A stretch of DNA of 64,000 nt from Bacteroidetes bacterium HGW-Bacteroidetes-4 (GCA_002840905.1 PHDD01000015.1:24433-88432), one strand, 5' to 3'. Shown: positions 54,986 through 62,674, counted from the first letter of the stretch. A program made the numbers and translations. The notes: generated from the sequence alone by a model not told the origin.

Positions 54986-55681
54986 TTTTATAACACTATA
55001 CCGATAACTCAAATAATTTAAAAATAAAATCCATAACCATCCAATTCCGGCAACAATCAAATAATTGCTCTCAAGGGGTATACAGGCTAATTTATATACC
55101 CAAAAAGCAGGAAAGATTCCCAATAAATTTATCCAGCCACTACTGATAAAAAACAGTACGGCAGGTATAAAGATTACTACATTAGCAACTTTTAATAGGG
55201 TCAGGGCCTCCACTTTATTTTTTGCCACAGCACTGATAAGCAATACAAATATAGGAACCTGGAGTGCACTTAATAAAGACATGATTGCTATTGCGTGCCA
55301 GGGTAGTTTTAATAATCCATTAAAAACAAGCAAACCGACACTAAAAACAAATCCCAGTACTACCATAAAAACTATCCGTGTAAGTAAAAAGCCGGACAGT
55401 GAAACCGGTGTTACTTTTACGACAGAAAATAACTGTTTGTCTTTTTCATCGAGCAATAAAAAAGAGACCAGAAAACCCGGAAACACGGCAATCAGCAACG
55501 AAAAAAAAGCTAAAAGTGCCGGGTAATAGGCTACCAAATCAGGAACCCAAAGCGCAATTTCAGCTATACCAAAGCGAACTGCAACCCAAATGAGCAGCGG
55601 AACCCAAAGCATCAACAATAAAGTTGGGTCGCGACGAGTATTTTTTAAATCGGCAATAATTATAGCCAGGTATTTATTCAT
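54971..55681 (-). CDS. ABC-2 type transporter permease (Rv2686c/Rv2687c-like)
   Basis: This 236-aa membrane protein has about six helices. Motifs are DLKNTRRDPTLLLMLWVPLL (in part) at the N-terminus and FLVSFLLLDEKDKQLFSVVKVTP in parts in the first cytoplasmic loop, as in the permease pairs named for fluoroquinolone export in mycobacteria. The substrate here is unknown. It is the last gene of the tetR-ATPase-permease-permease operon and overlaps the upstream permease gene by 4 bp. Confidence 0.82.
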   Translation of the reverse strand: MNKYLAIIIADLKNTRRDPTLLLMLWVPLLIWVAVRFGIAEIALWVPDLVAYYPALLAFFSLLIAVFPGFLVSFLLLDEKDKQLFSVVKVTPVSLSGFLLTRIVFMVVLGFVFSVGLLVFNGLLKLPWHAIAIMSLLSALQVPIFVLLISAVAKNKVEALTLLKVANVVIFIPAVLFFISSGWINLLGIFPAFWVYKLACIPLESNYLIVAGIGWLWILFLNYLSYRYSVIKLNLL

Positions 55682-56379
55682 AAACGGTCGGTTTTAATTA
55701 TGCGTTTGTTGTAACTATTATAAGCCCACCTATAAACCAAAAAGTTTAAAGTTCCCAAATAAATCATTGCATAAATCAATTGCCAGTTTTCAACTTTACT
55801 TACCGATGCTTCAAAAAGTAATAAACAGGCTTGCGTTGGAATCAAATAAAACAGCCACGATTCTACCAGATAAAAAAACGACAAAAACGGCAAACAAACC
55901 GGAGCCAGAACCAGCGGTATTATTAATATAAACTCGTTAAAACTTTTTACATACGATACACCTACCACGCCCACAAACACAAACAAAGCCGCAGATAAAA
56001 CCACCGCAAGTAAAAACCATAAAAAATTAAAATAAACCGGCCAGGCAGCCAACACAATAACGAAACCCATTACCAAAGCCAGAACACAAAAAACAATGGC
56101 TTTTGAAAGCAGGTATTCTGAAGTTTTGAGCGGTGTAACAGCCAAAACCTGATGGGTATTGGCATCTTTTTCGAATAAAACCATTACTGCGGTAAATAAA
56201 AAGCCATACATTACCGGATCAGAAAAAACCAAAGCCACAATTATTTTCTCGTAGCCCTCGGTATCGATAAATAAAAAAATCAGACTATAAATTAAGGCAA
56301 TAGCAAAAGCTACAGCTACAATTCCATATTTGTAGATAAGACAGGCATCCCATTTAATGGCTTTCAATAAAGTAGTCAT
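55678..56379 (-). CDS. ABC-2 type transporter permease (Rv2686c/Rv2687c-like)
   Basis: This 233-aa membrane protein has about six helices and is the partner of the following permease. The N-terminal AIKWDACLIYKYGIVAVAF and the VFSDPVMYGFLFTAVMVLFEKD and LAVTPLKTSEYLLSKA stretches (read in parts) match the fluoroquinolone-export-type permease group. The two permeases and the upstream ATPase should form one exporter. It starts 2 bp after the ATPase gene. The exported compound cannot be inferred. Confidence 0.82.
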   Translation of the reverse strand: MTTLLKAIKWDACLIYKYGIVAVAFAIALIYSLIFLFIDTEGYEKIIVALVFSDPVMYGFLFTAVMVLFEKDANTHQVLAVTPLKTSEYLLSKAIVFCVLALVMGFVIVLAAWPVYFNFLWFLLAVVLSAALFVFVGVVGVSYVKSFNEFILIIPLVLAPVCLPFLSFFYLVESWLFYLIPTQACLLLFEASVSKVENWQLIYAMIYLGTLNFLVYRWAYNSYNKRIIKTDRL

Positions 56380-56381
56380 GG

Positions 56382-57245
56382 CTACAAATCGATTGCGTTT
56401 AGTTTAACTCCGGTGGTTTTAATAAAAACCTCGTCGAGGGTGGCTTCCTTTGAATGCATACTTACAATAGGATGCGTACGAATTAGCTTCAAAAATTCGT
56501 TATTCTGACCGAGATGCTCCAGATCAAAGTCACTCGATATCAATCCCTGATTTTGGTATTCGACCCGCAACAAGGGTTTGCCATATTTCATTTTCAAGTT
56601 TTTGGGAGCTCCTTCAGCTTGTATTTGTCCATCGGTAATAAAAGCTACCCTATCACAAAGTTCATCGGCATCGTGCATATTGTGCGTTGTTAAAAAGATG
56701 GTTTTCCCCTGTCGCTTTAAATCAAGAATAATGTCTTTAATAATTCGGGCGTTTACCGGATCGAGTCCCGAAGTGGGTTCGTCGAAAAACAAAATATCCG
56801 GATTATGAATCAAAGCCCTGATAAAATTCAAACGCATTTTCATGCCTTTTGAATAGGCTTCGGTTTTTTGATTGGCCGCAGCCTGCAAACCCACCATTGC
56901 AAACAGTTCCATCAAATTCCGACTGGGTTTATCGTAAAACGAAGCAAACAATTGCAGGTTTTCCAAACCGGTGAGTTTAGCATAATGGTTGGGCAGTTCA
57001 AAACCAACGCCAATATGGTTATAAAAATCGGTACTCCAACTTTTTAAGTCCTTACCCAATACTGAAACATTTCCGCCAAAACCACTTAATAAACGAATCA
57101 GTATTTTTTGTGTAGTGCTCTTGCCTGCTCCGCTTGGACCCAAAAAACCATAGATTTCGCCTTTTTCAATGGTAAAACTAATGTCTTTAATGGTATCGGA
57201 TTTTTGGTTGGGGTAACAGTAGTGTAGATTTTGAACAGTAATCAT
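56382..57245 (-). CDS. ABC transporter ATP-binding protein
   Basis: This 287-aa ATPase has Walker A GPSGAGKST (residues 36-44), a signature region YSKGMKMRLNFIRAL (about 137), Walker B ILFFDEPTSGLD and the H-loop TTHNMHD. The C-terminal extension (about 215-287) ends with ATLDEVFIKTTG, typical of exporters in the DrrA/CcmA-like class. It energises the two permeases encoded downstream and follows the TetR gene by 39 bp. Confidence 0.94.
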   Translation of the reverse strand: MITVQNLHYCYPNQKSDTIKDISFTIEKGEIYGFLGPSGAGKSTTQKILIRLLSGFGGNVSVLGKDLKSWSTDFYNHIGVGFELPNHYAKLTGLENLQLFASFYDKPSRNLMELFAMVGLQAAANQKTEAYSKGMKMRLNFIRALIHNPDILFFDEPTSGLDPVNARIIKDIILDLKRQGKTIFLTTHNMHDADELCDRVAFITDGQIQAEGAPKNLKMKYGKPLLRVEYQNQGLISSDFDLEHLGQNNEFLKLIRTHPIVSMHSKEATLDEVFIKTTGVKLNAIDL

Positions 57246-57284
57246 GGGTTTAATCTTTAAAGTTTAAACGATGGTCAGGTGCAG

Positions 57285-57932
57285 TTAAATACCATTTTTT
57301 AGCATCGCTACCGATACATCAATAATGCGGTGCAAATCGGCTTCGCTTAAATTTAAAACCGGTTTTCCATTTTTGATATTCGCTTGAAAATCGATACGGT
57401 ATTTGTACGCCACATAATCGTAAAGCCAAAGCTGCATATGAAAAACCTGAAAAGCTACCAACTCGGCATCGCTGGTTTTTAATTGCTGACTAAACTTTTC
57501 CATTTCGATAATGGAGCGGGTTATCCCAATGACCGACTGATACAATGTTTTGATAACATCGGCCACTTCGTGATTTTCGCGCTCGTGCATAACCTGGTAA
57601 AGGAAACCGGCAATCACCGGATTTTCTATGTCAAACTTCAGTTTATCGAAGAAATTCTGCCGGATAACTTCGAAAAAATCAATATCAGGTTGGGCAATCA
57701 GTTGGTCTATTTTAGAAAGCCGACGTTCCGAGGCATGCTGAATCAGGTAAGCATACAGTTCTTTTTTGTTGGTAAAGTACCTGTAAAACGAGCCTTTGGC
57801 CAAACCCAGTTGCTTTATAATCTCCGACAGCGATGCACTTTGGTAGCCTTTTAAGGCGAACTCCCTGTAGCAGGTCATCAGAATTTCCTCGCGACGTTCA
57901 GGTTTTAGGTTTTGAAATGTTTTTAAAGCCAT
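57285..57932 (-). CDS. TetR/AcrR family regulator of the ABC exporter operon
   Basis: This 215-aa protein has an N-terminal HTH (about residues 12-58) with GYQSASLSEIIKQLGLAKGS (in part) and FYRYFTNKKELYAYL. A C-terminal ligand-binding helical domain follows. It is the first gene of the four-gene operon. Two copies of GCGACnnnnnnGTCGC lie just upstream, at 57950 and 57984, and flank its -7 element, so autorepression of the exporter operon is likely. Confidence 0.92.
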   Translation of the reverse strand: MALKTFQNLKPERREEILMTCYREFALKGYQSASLSEIIKQLGLAKGSFYRYFTNKKELYAYLIQHASERRLSKIDQLIAQPDIDFFEVIRQNFFDKLKFDIENPVIAGFLYQVMHERENHEVADVIKTLYQSVIGITRSIIEMEKFSQQLKTSDAELVAFQVFHMQLWLYDYVAYKYRIDFQANIKNGKPVLNLSEADLHRIIDVSVAMLKNGI

Positions 57933-57949
57933 ACAAGAAAAATAAAAAA

Positions 57950-57972
57950 GCGACTACATGGTCGCAAATATA
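57950..57972 (-). promoter_or_regulatory. Promoter and proximal operator of the tetR-ABC operon
   Basis: GCGAC-N6-GTCGC (57950-57965) is a perfect inverted repeat ending 18 bp before the tetR ATG. It abuts a minus-strand TATATTTG (57965-57972), a perfect -7 element. A second copy of the palindrome lies upstream, with centres 34 bp apart. Confidence 0.65.
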
Positions 57973-57973
57973 A

Positions 57974-58001
57974 AATAAAAAAAGCGACTTATTAGTCGCT
58001 T
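57974..58001 (-). terminator. Terminator of the oxidoreductase gene that also carries a second TetR-type palindrome
   Basis: On the minus strand AAGCGACT, loop AATA and AGTCGCTT form a perfect 8-bp stem followed by a T-rich tract, a good intrinsic terminator for the gene ending at 58082. The inner GCGAC-N6-GTCGC is identical in form to the tetR-proximal operator, so the element may act in DNA and RNA. Confidence 0.65.
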
Positions 58002-58081
58002 CAAGAAATAATTTTCAGAAATGAGTAAAAATAATATTTAGTACTTCCTTTTTCTCAGATAGAACTCAATAGCATCTAATC

Positions 58082-59302
58082 CTATTCCTTCCCATCAACA
58101 TAATCCTGTAAATAAGCAAACTTAGTGGTCAATTTGCCATTTTTGGTAATGGTGGCTCGTTCAATAGTATATTCATTATCGTCCTCAATTAGTGCCGGAA
58201 ATACGCGCTCGAACAAATCGCGGCCAAATTCACGCGAAGCATCACGGGGCAACTCGCCAGGCAAATTATCAACAGCCATTACTGTAACATTGGTCGGGCG
58301 GGTAAAAGCAGGTTCAAGCACGTCCAATTGTGGATTGTATCCATAAAACGGTTCGGCTATGGTCGAAGCACGTTGGGTAGAATAAATGGGTCCGTTTATA
58401 TCGCAACTTACATCGGCAATAACTGAAATTTTAAATTCCGGATCAAGATAATCTTCCTTATTAATAAACTTAGGCGATTGATTATCCCAAAAATGACAGG
58501 AAATAAAAATATCGGTAACTTTTGTAAATGGTTTAAAAATTGATTCGTACTCCTGCGGATGCTGAATAAAATGTTGCATGTCGAACAATTGCCCATCGCT
58601 GCGTTTTACGTAATGCATGGGTTCTATCTGGCAAACCACAGGTTCATCGAAAGTCTGTTCCAGAAATTCTTTTGGCGTTACCTGGCGCAGGTTTAACTGA
58701 CTTAAGGTTTCCATAGCTCCGTGAGCAACCCGTCCACCTCCGGTAATTAATATTTTTATAGGCTTTAGTTTGATCTTTTTTAATCCGGCAAACAATTCCT
58801 CCATATCGTGACATTCGTGTGCCGGTTTTAATGAAAAATTATTGGTTCGGTTACCTCGTGCCCGTAAGGCATTGTAAGTACCCACAATTCCGGCCCATCG
58901 GCCAAAAGCCACAATCCGCGTTCCATCGGGACGGGTCAGGTATTCGTAATCGATAAGCGTAATGTTCTTGGTTAAAATAGCTCGTAATAGCTCACGGTTA
59001 TAGGGTTGCTTTTTAGCCACATGGGCAAAAAACAAATAGGTTTTGTTGGGTATCAGTGCTTCAATCTTCACCTCTTTTACGCCAAAAAGAATATCACAGG
59101 TAGTCATATCGCACTCCAGATCGACTCCCAGGTACTGGTATTCATCATCAGTAAAACATCTTAAAGGACTGGGTTCAACACACATTTTAACCGAAGGGAA
59201 GCGGGTTTGGATGGTGTCGACCTGAGCCGGAGTAACCGGAACGCGTTTATCGGGCGGGGTTTTCGTTTCTTTAATGATTCCTATTCGTAAATTTTTATTC
59301 AT
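58082..59302 (-). CDS. NAD(P)-dependent oxidoreductase, alanine dehydrogenase / saccharopine dehydrogenase-like
   Basis: This 406-aa protein has the AlaDH/PNT N-terminal opening RIGIIKETKTPPDKRVPVTP, then FGRWAGIVGTYNALRA, which resembles the SRFAG-type motif of lysine-forming saccharopine dehydrogenases. The nucleotide site is ILITGGGRVAHGAMETL (about residues 184-200). The C-terminal part has DVSCDINGPIYSTQRASTI in parts. The reaction is uncertain; a lysine- or alanine-related dehydrogenase is most likely. The gene is monocistronic, with a strong terminator behind it. Confidence 0.8.
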   Translation of the reverse strand: MNKNLRIGIIKETKTPPDKRVPVTPAQVDTIQTRFPSVKMCVEPSPLRCFTDDEYQYLGVDLECDMTTCDILFGVKEVKIEALIPNKTYLFFAHVAKKQPYNRELLRAILTKNITLIDYEYLTRPDGTRIVAFGRWAGIVGTYNALRARGNRTNNFSLKPAHECHDMEELFAGLKKIKLKPIKILITGGGRVAHGAMETLSQLNLRQVTPKEFLEQTFDEPVVCQIEPMHYVKRSDGQLFDMQHFIQHPQEYESIFKPFTKVTDIFISCHFWDNQSPKFINKEDYLDPEFKISVIADVSCDINGPIYSTQRASTIAEPFYGYNPQLDVLEPAFTRPTNVTVMAVDNLPGELPRDASREFGRDLFERVFPALIEDDNEYTIERATITKNGKLTTKFAYLQDYVDGKE

Positions 59303-59428
59303 AGCAATTAGTATTTTGGATTGGTAAAAGAAATGTCGGAGTACGATATTTTCTCCGGTAAGGATGCGAATTTAGGAAAATAGGTGAATTTTAAATGGCG
59401 ATACAATGTGATAAACAACAGGAATTTG

Positions 59429-59436
59429 TATCTTTG
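59429..59436 (+). promoter_or_regulatory. Candidate -7 element of the tmRNA gene
   Basis: TATCTTTG fits TAnnTTTG exactly and lies 36 bp before the mature tmRNA 5' end, leaving a leader of about 30 nt for RNase P removal. Confidence 0.55.
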
Positions 59437-59472
59437 CGCACTTTGCAACGGGTGAAAACCCATGTTCTTTGA

Positions 59473-59871
59473 GGGGCTGACCTGGTTTTGACAGCAAGAT
59501 GAGGTGGTATGTAAGCATGCCGGGTGTAGTGAAACTGACCCGTAAAACTCAGGCACACACTTTTCAAATGGCGAATCTAATTACGCTCTTGCCGCTTAAT
59601 CGAATTATAGTAGATTAGCATAATCCCGGCACCAGGTGCTGGGACAAGACATTTCCCGGAAGCCGCTTTTCTGAGGCTCGCCGATACGGAAATGCTGACA
59701 ATTCAGAAATAGTTTCGATAATGCTCCGCTATCGGGATGAAATTAAGGAGCTAAGGTATGGGTCGGTGGCTTTGATCCAGCCCATGCACGAAAATCAAGT
59801 CAGAGCTAAGCATGAAGAAAGCGTATGGTCTCCTTGTTTGGACCCGGGTTCGAATCCCGGCAGCTCCACCC
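59473..59871 (+). ncRNA. ssrA: Transfer-messenger RNA
   Basis: The 5' end GGGGCTG pairs with CAGCTCC at 59861-59867 to make the tRNA-like acceptor stem. The T-arm reads GGGTTCGAATCCC. The tag reading frame at 59570-59599 encodes GESNYALAA followed by TAA, close to the GETNYALAA tag of Bacteroides. The RNA frees stalled ribosomes with SmpB and tags the peptide for degradation. The 3' CCA is not fully encoded (ACCC), so it would be completed after transcription. The last 16 bases are repeated 2.67 kb downstream, marking an integration site. Confidence 0.95.
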
Positions 59872-60004
59872 TTCAAATTATCAAATATTATTAAAAACCT
59901 GTAAGTCATTGTATTTACAGGTTTTTTTTGATTTAAATAATAGCACTTATTATTATTTGTTGGTAGTTGTTTTGCCCCCTAATTAGTTAACTTATTAAGA
60001 AAAC
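59853..60004. repeat. Left direct repeat of the tmRNA island (attL-like)
   Basis: From AATCCCGG in the tmRNA T-arm, about 152 bp match a second copy at 62522-62674 with roughly ten differences and one 1-bp length change. It includes the tmRNA 3' end, the terminator and downstream flank. A direct repeat that begins in the T-arm of a tmRNA is the usual mark of tyrosine-integrase insertion. Confidence 0.8.
59893..59929 (+). terminator. tmRNA terminator (left copy)
   Basis: AAAAACCTGTAA and TTACAGGTTTTTTTT form a stem of at least 7 bp plus A/T flanks with a 10-nt loop and eight T residues. An almost identical copy lies at 62562-62599. Confidence 0.85.
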
Positions 60005-60263
60005 AAGCAGGAAATAGATTTTTATTTTCAATAAACTGGGAGCTGCCTATACTCTTTACCGCATTCCAAAAGTAGAATAACAGTAGAGCTCGAAAAAAAA
60101 AGCTGTAGCCTTAGCAAAGGATTTCTTTTCGGAATTAAACCGGAAATGGATCATTTTTTTAGTAAACTAATCAATTTGGTCTTTCTGGATATATTTATTA
60201 GAATCTACTTTAAAAAGATAATATCAAACTAATAGATTTCTATACTTGTATATCTTTTAAATT

Positions 60264-60554
60264 TTACCCTTTATTATTTGTTAGCCATTGCTCAATTTCC
60301 TCTTTCTTAAAGAATAATTTGCCAGCTTATTTGTAATATGGGATTATTCCTGAATGAGTGTATTTATATACTGTTCGTTTACTAATCACAATAAATTAAT
60401 CAACTTCATCGATACCCACTATTTGCTTTTCTGTTTGTAAATCTTTTAAGTTATTTGAATATTCGTATAGTAAATATTCAGCAAAATCAATTAAATCTTC
60501 TTTTGTTACAGTTAAGTTCACCTTATTAGGTATATGTTCTATTAAATTTTTCAT
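60264..60554 (-). pseudogene. Excisionase-family helix-turn-helix protein, broken by two in-frame stops
   Basis: Reading from the ATG at 60554 gives 97 codons in one frame ending at TAA 60264-60266. The first part has VNLTVTKEDLIDFAEYLL. After a TAA at codon 53 (60396-60398), the second part has ISKRTVYKYTHSGIIPYYK, then a TAA at codon 76 (60327-60329), then AGKLFFKKEEIEQWL. This order is that of the short HTH_17/excisionase-type proteins that accompany integrases of Bacteroidota mobile elements. The stops lie inside the DNA-binding domain, so the gene is dead. It supports a mobile origin of the island. Confidence 0.8.
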
Positions 60555-60591
60555 AGTAATATTATTTATCATAAGATTACTAAAATCTCAT

Positions 60592-60626
60592 AAAAAAAGC
60601 CAATCCCGTTTCCAGAATCGGCTTTT
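60592..60626 (-). terminator. Intrinsic terminator of the hipBST operon
   Basis: On the minus strand AAAAGCCGAT and ATTGGCTTTTTTT form a stem with one G-U pair, followed by T residues, 23 bp after the hipT stop. Confidence 0.7.
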
Positions 60627-60649
60627 AATAGCCTACACTAAAAATTCTA

Positions 60650-61591
60650 CTAAGTATTCAGTTTTTGATATCGCTCCAAAACAATTTCTAAATACCTCCT
60701 TTTTAGTAAATCGTTCAAAAATGATTCTTGTAATAAGTTTTCTAATTCAGTTTGTTTGGCAAAAAAGCGCTGGTAAACTCGTAATAACTGCTTTTCATTC
60801 AAACCTATTCCTTGACCAAAAGTATCTAACATGTCTTTTGTAATTTTGAGTTTTTTCCCTTCAAGTGTCAGAGCCAATTCTTCCTTATCTTCCGGCATGA
60901 CCAAATTAACATTCAACAAATCATAAGCTGGGGCTAACTGCCAACCGGAGTCTTGTTTAAACATGGAGAAATTTTTCAGGTGCATATCACTATTCCCTGT
61001 TAAAAAACTAAACAGGGTCAATTCAAACAAGAATAATTTGTCCAATAATGGATTAGCTGAATATTTTTCCAAAGCTTTTCCTATTTTTTCCATAGAACCT
61101 TTGTATTTATCAAAAGCTTCCAATATCTGGAACATATCCAGCATATGGATTTTCTGTCCTGATTCAGTCCGGTCAATCCGTTTGGTAATGTAACCCAATT
61201 CGCCCGATTGCAATCGTATTAAGCTTGAGGGAACCACACGTATTTCAAATAATTCAGCCAAACGCATGGTTACATGTTCATTTTCAGGCATCGACTCAAA
61301 CTCTTTAGTCGGGGGCTTGAAAATATAAGCTCCACCCAGCGCACCAACAATGGTTAATCGGGATTCTTTTTTATCCAATGCATCGTTTACAAACGACACC
61401 GATAGTTTAGGTTGTACTCCTGGCACTGAAATACTTCGTTCTACTACATTCTTTGCCAATTGGGCCATCTGATTTACCGTGTAAGAAACGGTTGGTGCAA
61501 CCTTGGAACCAAAGAATTGTTGGCTGCATTTGGAATGAAAATCAGTTTCATTACCATTTAATTCCTTATAACAATACAAACATTTTCGCAT
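60650..61591 (-). CDS. hipT: HipT-like Ser/Thr kinase toxin (HipA kinase core)
   Basis: The product is 313 aa from the ATG at 61591, 1 bp after the hipS stop. It begins with a zinc-finger-like CLYC and HSKC pair (residues 4-22). The Gly-rich loop SVPGVQPK (55-62) is preceded by Ser53-Ile-Ser55, as in E. coli O127 HipT, whose paired loop serines are autophosphorylated. The catalytic motif is D202-M-H204-L-K206-N207, and the metal-binding Asp is D224 in PAYDLLN. The HipA N-terminal subdomain is missing because it is encoded separately by hipS. In E. coli, HipT phosphorylates tryptophanyl-tRNA synthetase; the target here is unknown. Confidence 0.9.
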   Translation of the reverse strand: MRKCLYCYKELNGNETDFHSKCSQQFFGSKVAPTVSYTVNQMAQLAKNVVERSISVPGVQPKLSVSFVNDALDKKESRLTIVGALGGAYIFKPPTKEFESMPENEHVTMRLAELFEIRVVPSSLIRLQSGELGYITKRIDRTESGQKIHMLDMFQILEAFDKYKGSMEKIGKALEKYSANPLLDKLFLFELTLFSFLTGNSDMHLKNFSMFKQDSGWQLAPAYDLLNVNLVMPEDKEELALTLEGKKLKITKDMLDTFGQGIGLNEKQLLRVYQRFFAKQTELENLLQESFLNDLLKRRYLEIVLERYQKLNT

Positions 61592-61592
61592 A

Positions 61593-61919
61593 TCAATCCA
61601 GATTAATAGGTAACACACGTAATGCTCCAATGCAATTTTGGCAACAAGCCAGCAATAAACCCATACGATCGTTTTTATTTATTTTCCAATTGTTCGATGC
61701 AATATCCAATAACCAGCCCTCTGGAATAAGTCCTTCAAAAACTGGGAATAATCTATCCGATTTATAAGGATTGTTCGAAACCGGCATGGTAAACGTTATA
61801 AATTGTTCCGGGTATTGTTCTATATAGTCATTATTATAGACAAAGACATATTCTCCCTCATCGGATTCTGTTAGAATTCCTGCCAGGATGGTATCGTAAT
61901 ATATTTCAGCTTTTCTCAT
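61593..61919 (-). CDS. hipS: HipS-like protein (HipA N-terminal subdomain as a separate chain)
   Basis: This 108-aa protein corresponds to the N-terminal subdomain of full-length HipA: AEIYYDTILAGILTE at the start, FTMPVSNNPY, then FPVFEGLIPEGWLLDI and a final IGALRVLP. It stops just before the place where HipA continues into its kinase core, and hipT follows with 1 bp between. In the E. coli O127 HipBST system this small protein, not HipB, neutralises the kinase. Split HipA genes of this kind are frequent in Bacteroidota. No frameshift is needed to explain the split, because both chains have proper starts and stops. Confidence 0.88.
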   Translation of the reverse strand: MRKAEIYYDTILAGILTESDEGEYVFVYNNDYIEQYPEQFITFTMPVSNNPYKSDRLFPVFEGLIPEGWLLDIASNNWKINKNDRMGLLLACCQNCIGALRVLPINLD

Positions 61920-61921
61920 GG

Positions 61922-62137
61922 CTAATCATTTTTATCCATTTGTCGCGAATCTACCGGAGCCAACTCATGTCCAAACATGGCTAAAACTTCGTTTACTTTA
62001 TCCACGTTGAGATTTGTTTTCCCCTGTTCAATCTTTCGAATGACTGTAAGTGCCACTCCACATCTTTCAGCAAATTGTTCCTGAGTGAGTTTCACTTCCT
62101 TCCGACGTTGTTTTACAAATTTTGCTAAAGTTTTCAT
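61922..62137 (-). CDS. hipB: HipB-like XRE family regulator
   Basis: This 71-aa protein consists of one helix-turn-helix domain (KTLAKFVKQRRKEVKLTQEQF in parts, CGVALTVIRKIEQGK, VNEVLAMFGHEL) and a short tail. It matches HipB-type XRE regulators that bind operator palindromes and join the toxin complex. It is the first gene of the three-gene operon, 2 bp before hipS. Three identical-type palindromes lie upstream, the first covering its start codon, which is strong evidence for autoregulation. Confidence 0.92.
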   Translation of the reverse strand: MKTLAKFVKQRRKEVKLTQEQFAERCGVALTVIRKIEQGKTNLNVDKVNEVLAMFGHELAPVDSRQMDKND

Positions 62138-62237
62138 TATATGTATTTAAATATAATAATGCAATATACAATTAATTTATATGTTTTTACATATATTTTA
62201 TAATTATTTTGATTGATTATATGCATTATCATATAAT
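62136..62237. promoter_or_regulatory. Three 22-bp operators with exact 40-bp spacing in front of hipB
   Basis: The palindrome ATTATATG-N6-CATATAAT occurs perfectly at 62216-62237, with two differences at 62176-62197 and with one difference at 62136-62157. The centres are at 62146.5, 62186.5 and 62226.5, exactly 40 bp apart, which places all sites on nearly the same DNA face. The first overlaps the hipB start codon. They are the likely HipB binding sites and allow cooperative repression. E. coli hipBA also uses several operators, but of a different sequence (TATCC-N8-GGATA). Confidence 0.8.
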
Positions 62238-62521
62238 TATATATAAATTGCTAGATTCCCAAACAAGAATTCTTTATACAATTTTTCATTTATGATCAAA
62301 TTACCAAATATGATAAAATAGTAAAAAATTAGAATTGAACAATCACTCAATAATTCATTATGATTAGATAAAAATAGTCCTGTTTCAATTAAATTTTACC
62401 CTGTTGGTACAAGGGTTCTGTTCCCTTTGTGGAGATCAAAATGCGCTTCACTCATGTTTCACTTTTTATTATGTTGAATTTTTATGTATTTGATTATATG
62501 TTACATTAATAATTTCATTTA

Positions 62522-62674
62522 AATCCCGGCAGCTCCACCCTTCAAATTATCAAATAATATTAAAAACCTGTAAGTCATTGTATTTACAGGTTTTTTTTTG
62601 TTTTAAATAATAGCACTTAATATCATTTGTTGGTAGTTGTTTTGCCCCCTAATCGGTTATCTTATTAATAAAAC
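62522..62674. repeat. Right direct repeat of the tmRNA island (attR-like, displaced tmRNA 3' end)
   Basis: This is the second copy of the 59853-60004 sequence: the last 16 bases of tmRNA, the terminator hairpin (62562-62599) and flank. It is not preceded by tmRNA sequence (the upstream bases are TTTCATTTA), so it is a displaced end, presumably the original chromosomal one. About 93 percent identity to the left copy suggests the element brought its own version from a related host. Confidence 0.8.

Larger units (their letters stand above)
59853..62521. mobile_element. 2.67-kb genomic island remnant integrated at the tmRNA 3' end
   Basis: The segment between the two direct repeats is AT-rich and differs in style from its flanks. 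It carries a decayed excisionase-type HTH gene and an intact hipB-hipS-hipT operon. No integrase or recombinase gene is present. The stretch 60005-60263 holds no recognisable gene, and 62238-62521 holds only a small hairpin (CAAGGG/CCCTTTG near 62417) and AT-rich sequence. It is best read as the shrunken remains of an integrative element that kept its toxin-antitoxin cargo, or a small cargo unit moved in trans. Confidence 0.75.

Noticed and set aside
59308..59556. An 82-codon minus-strand frame upstream of and overlapping the tmRNA
   Set aside because: It is antisense to the tmRNA 5' part and promoter and has no family resemblance.
60005..60263. Remnant integrase between the left repeat and the HTH pseudogene
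   Set aside because: Both strands were read. Only a 32-codon minus-strand frame without integrase motifs is present.
60650..61919. A frameshifted full-length hipA pseudogene
   Set aside because: Both chains have their own ATG and stop, tight operon spacing, and domain borders that match the known HipS/HipT split.
62136..62237. CRISPR-like repeats
   Set aside because: There are only three palindromic sites of 22 bp with 18-bp gaps directly before a regulator gene and no cas genes, so operators explain them better.
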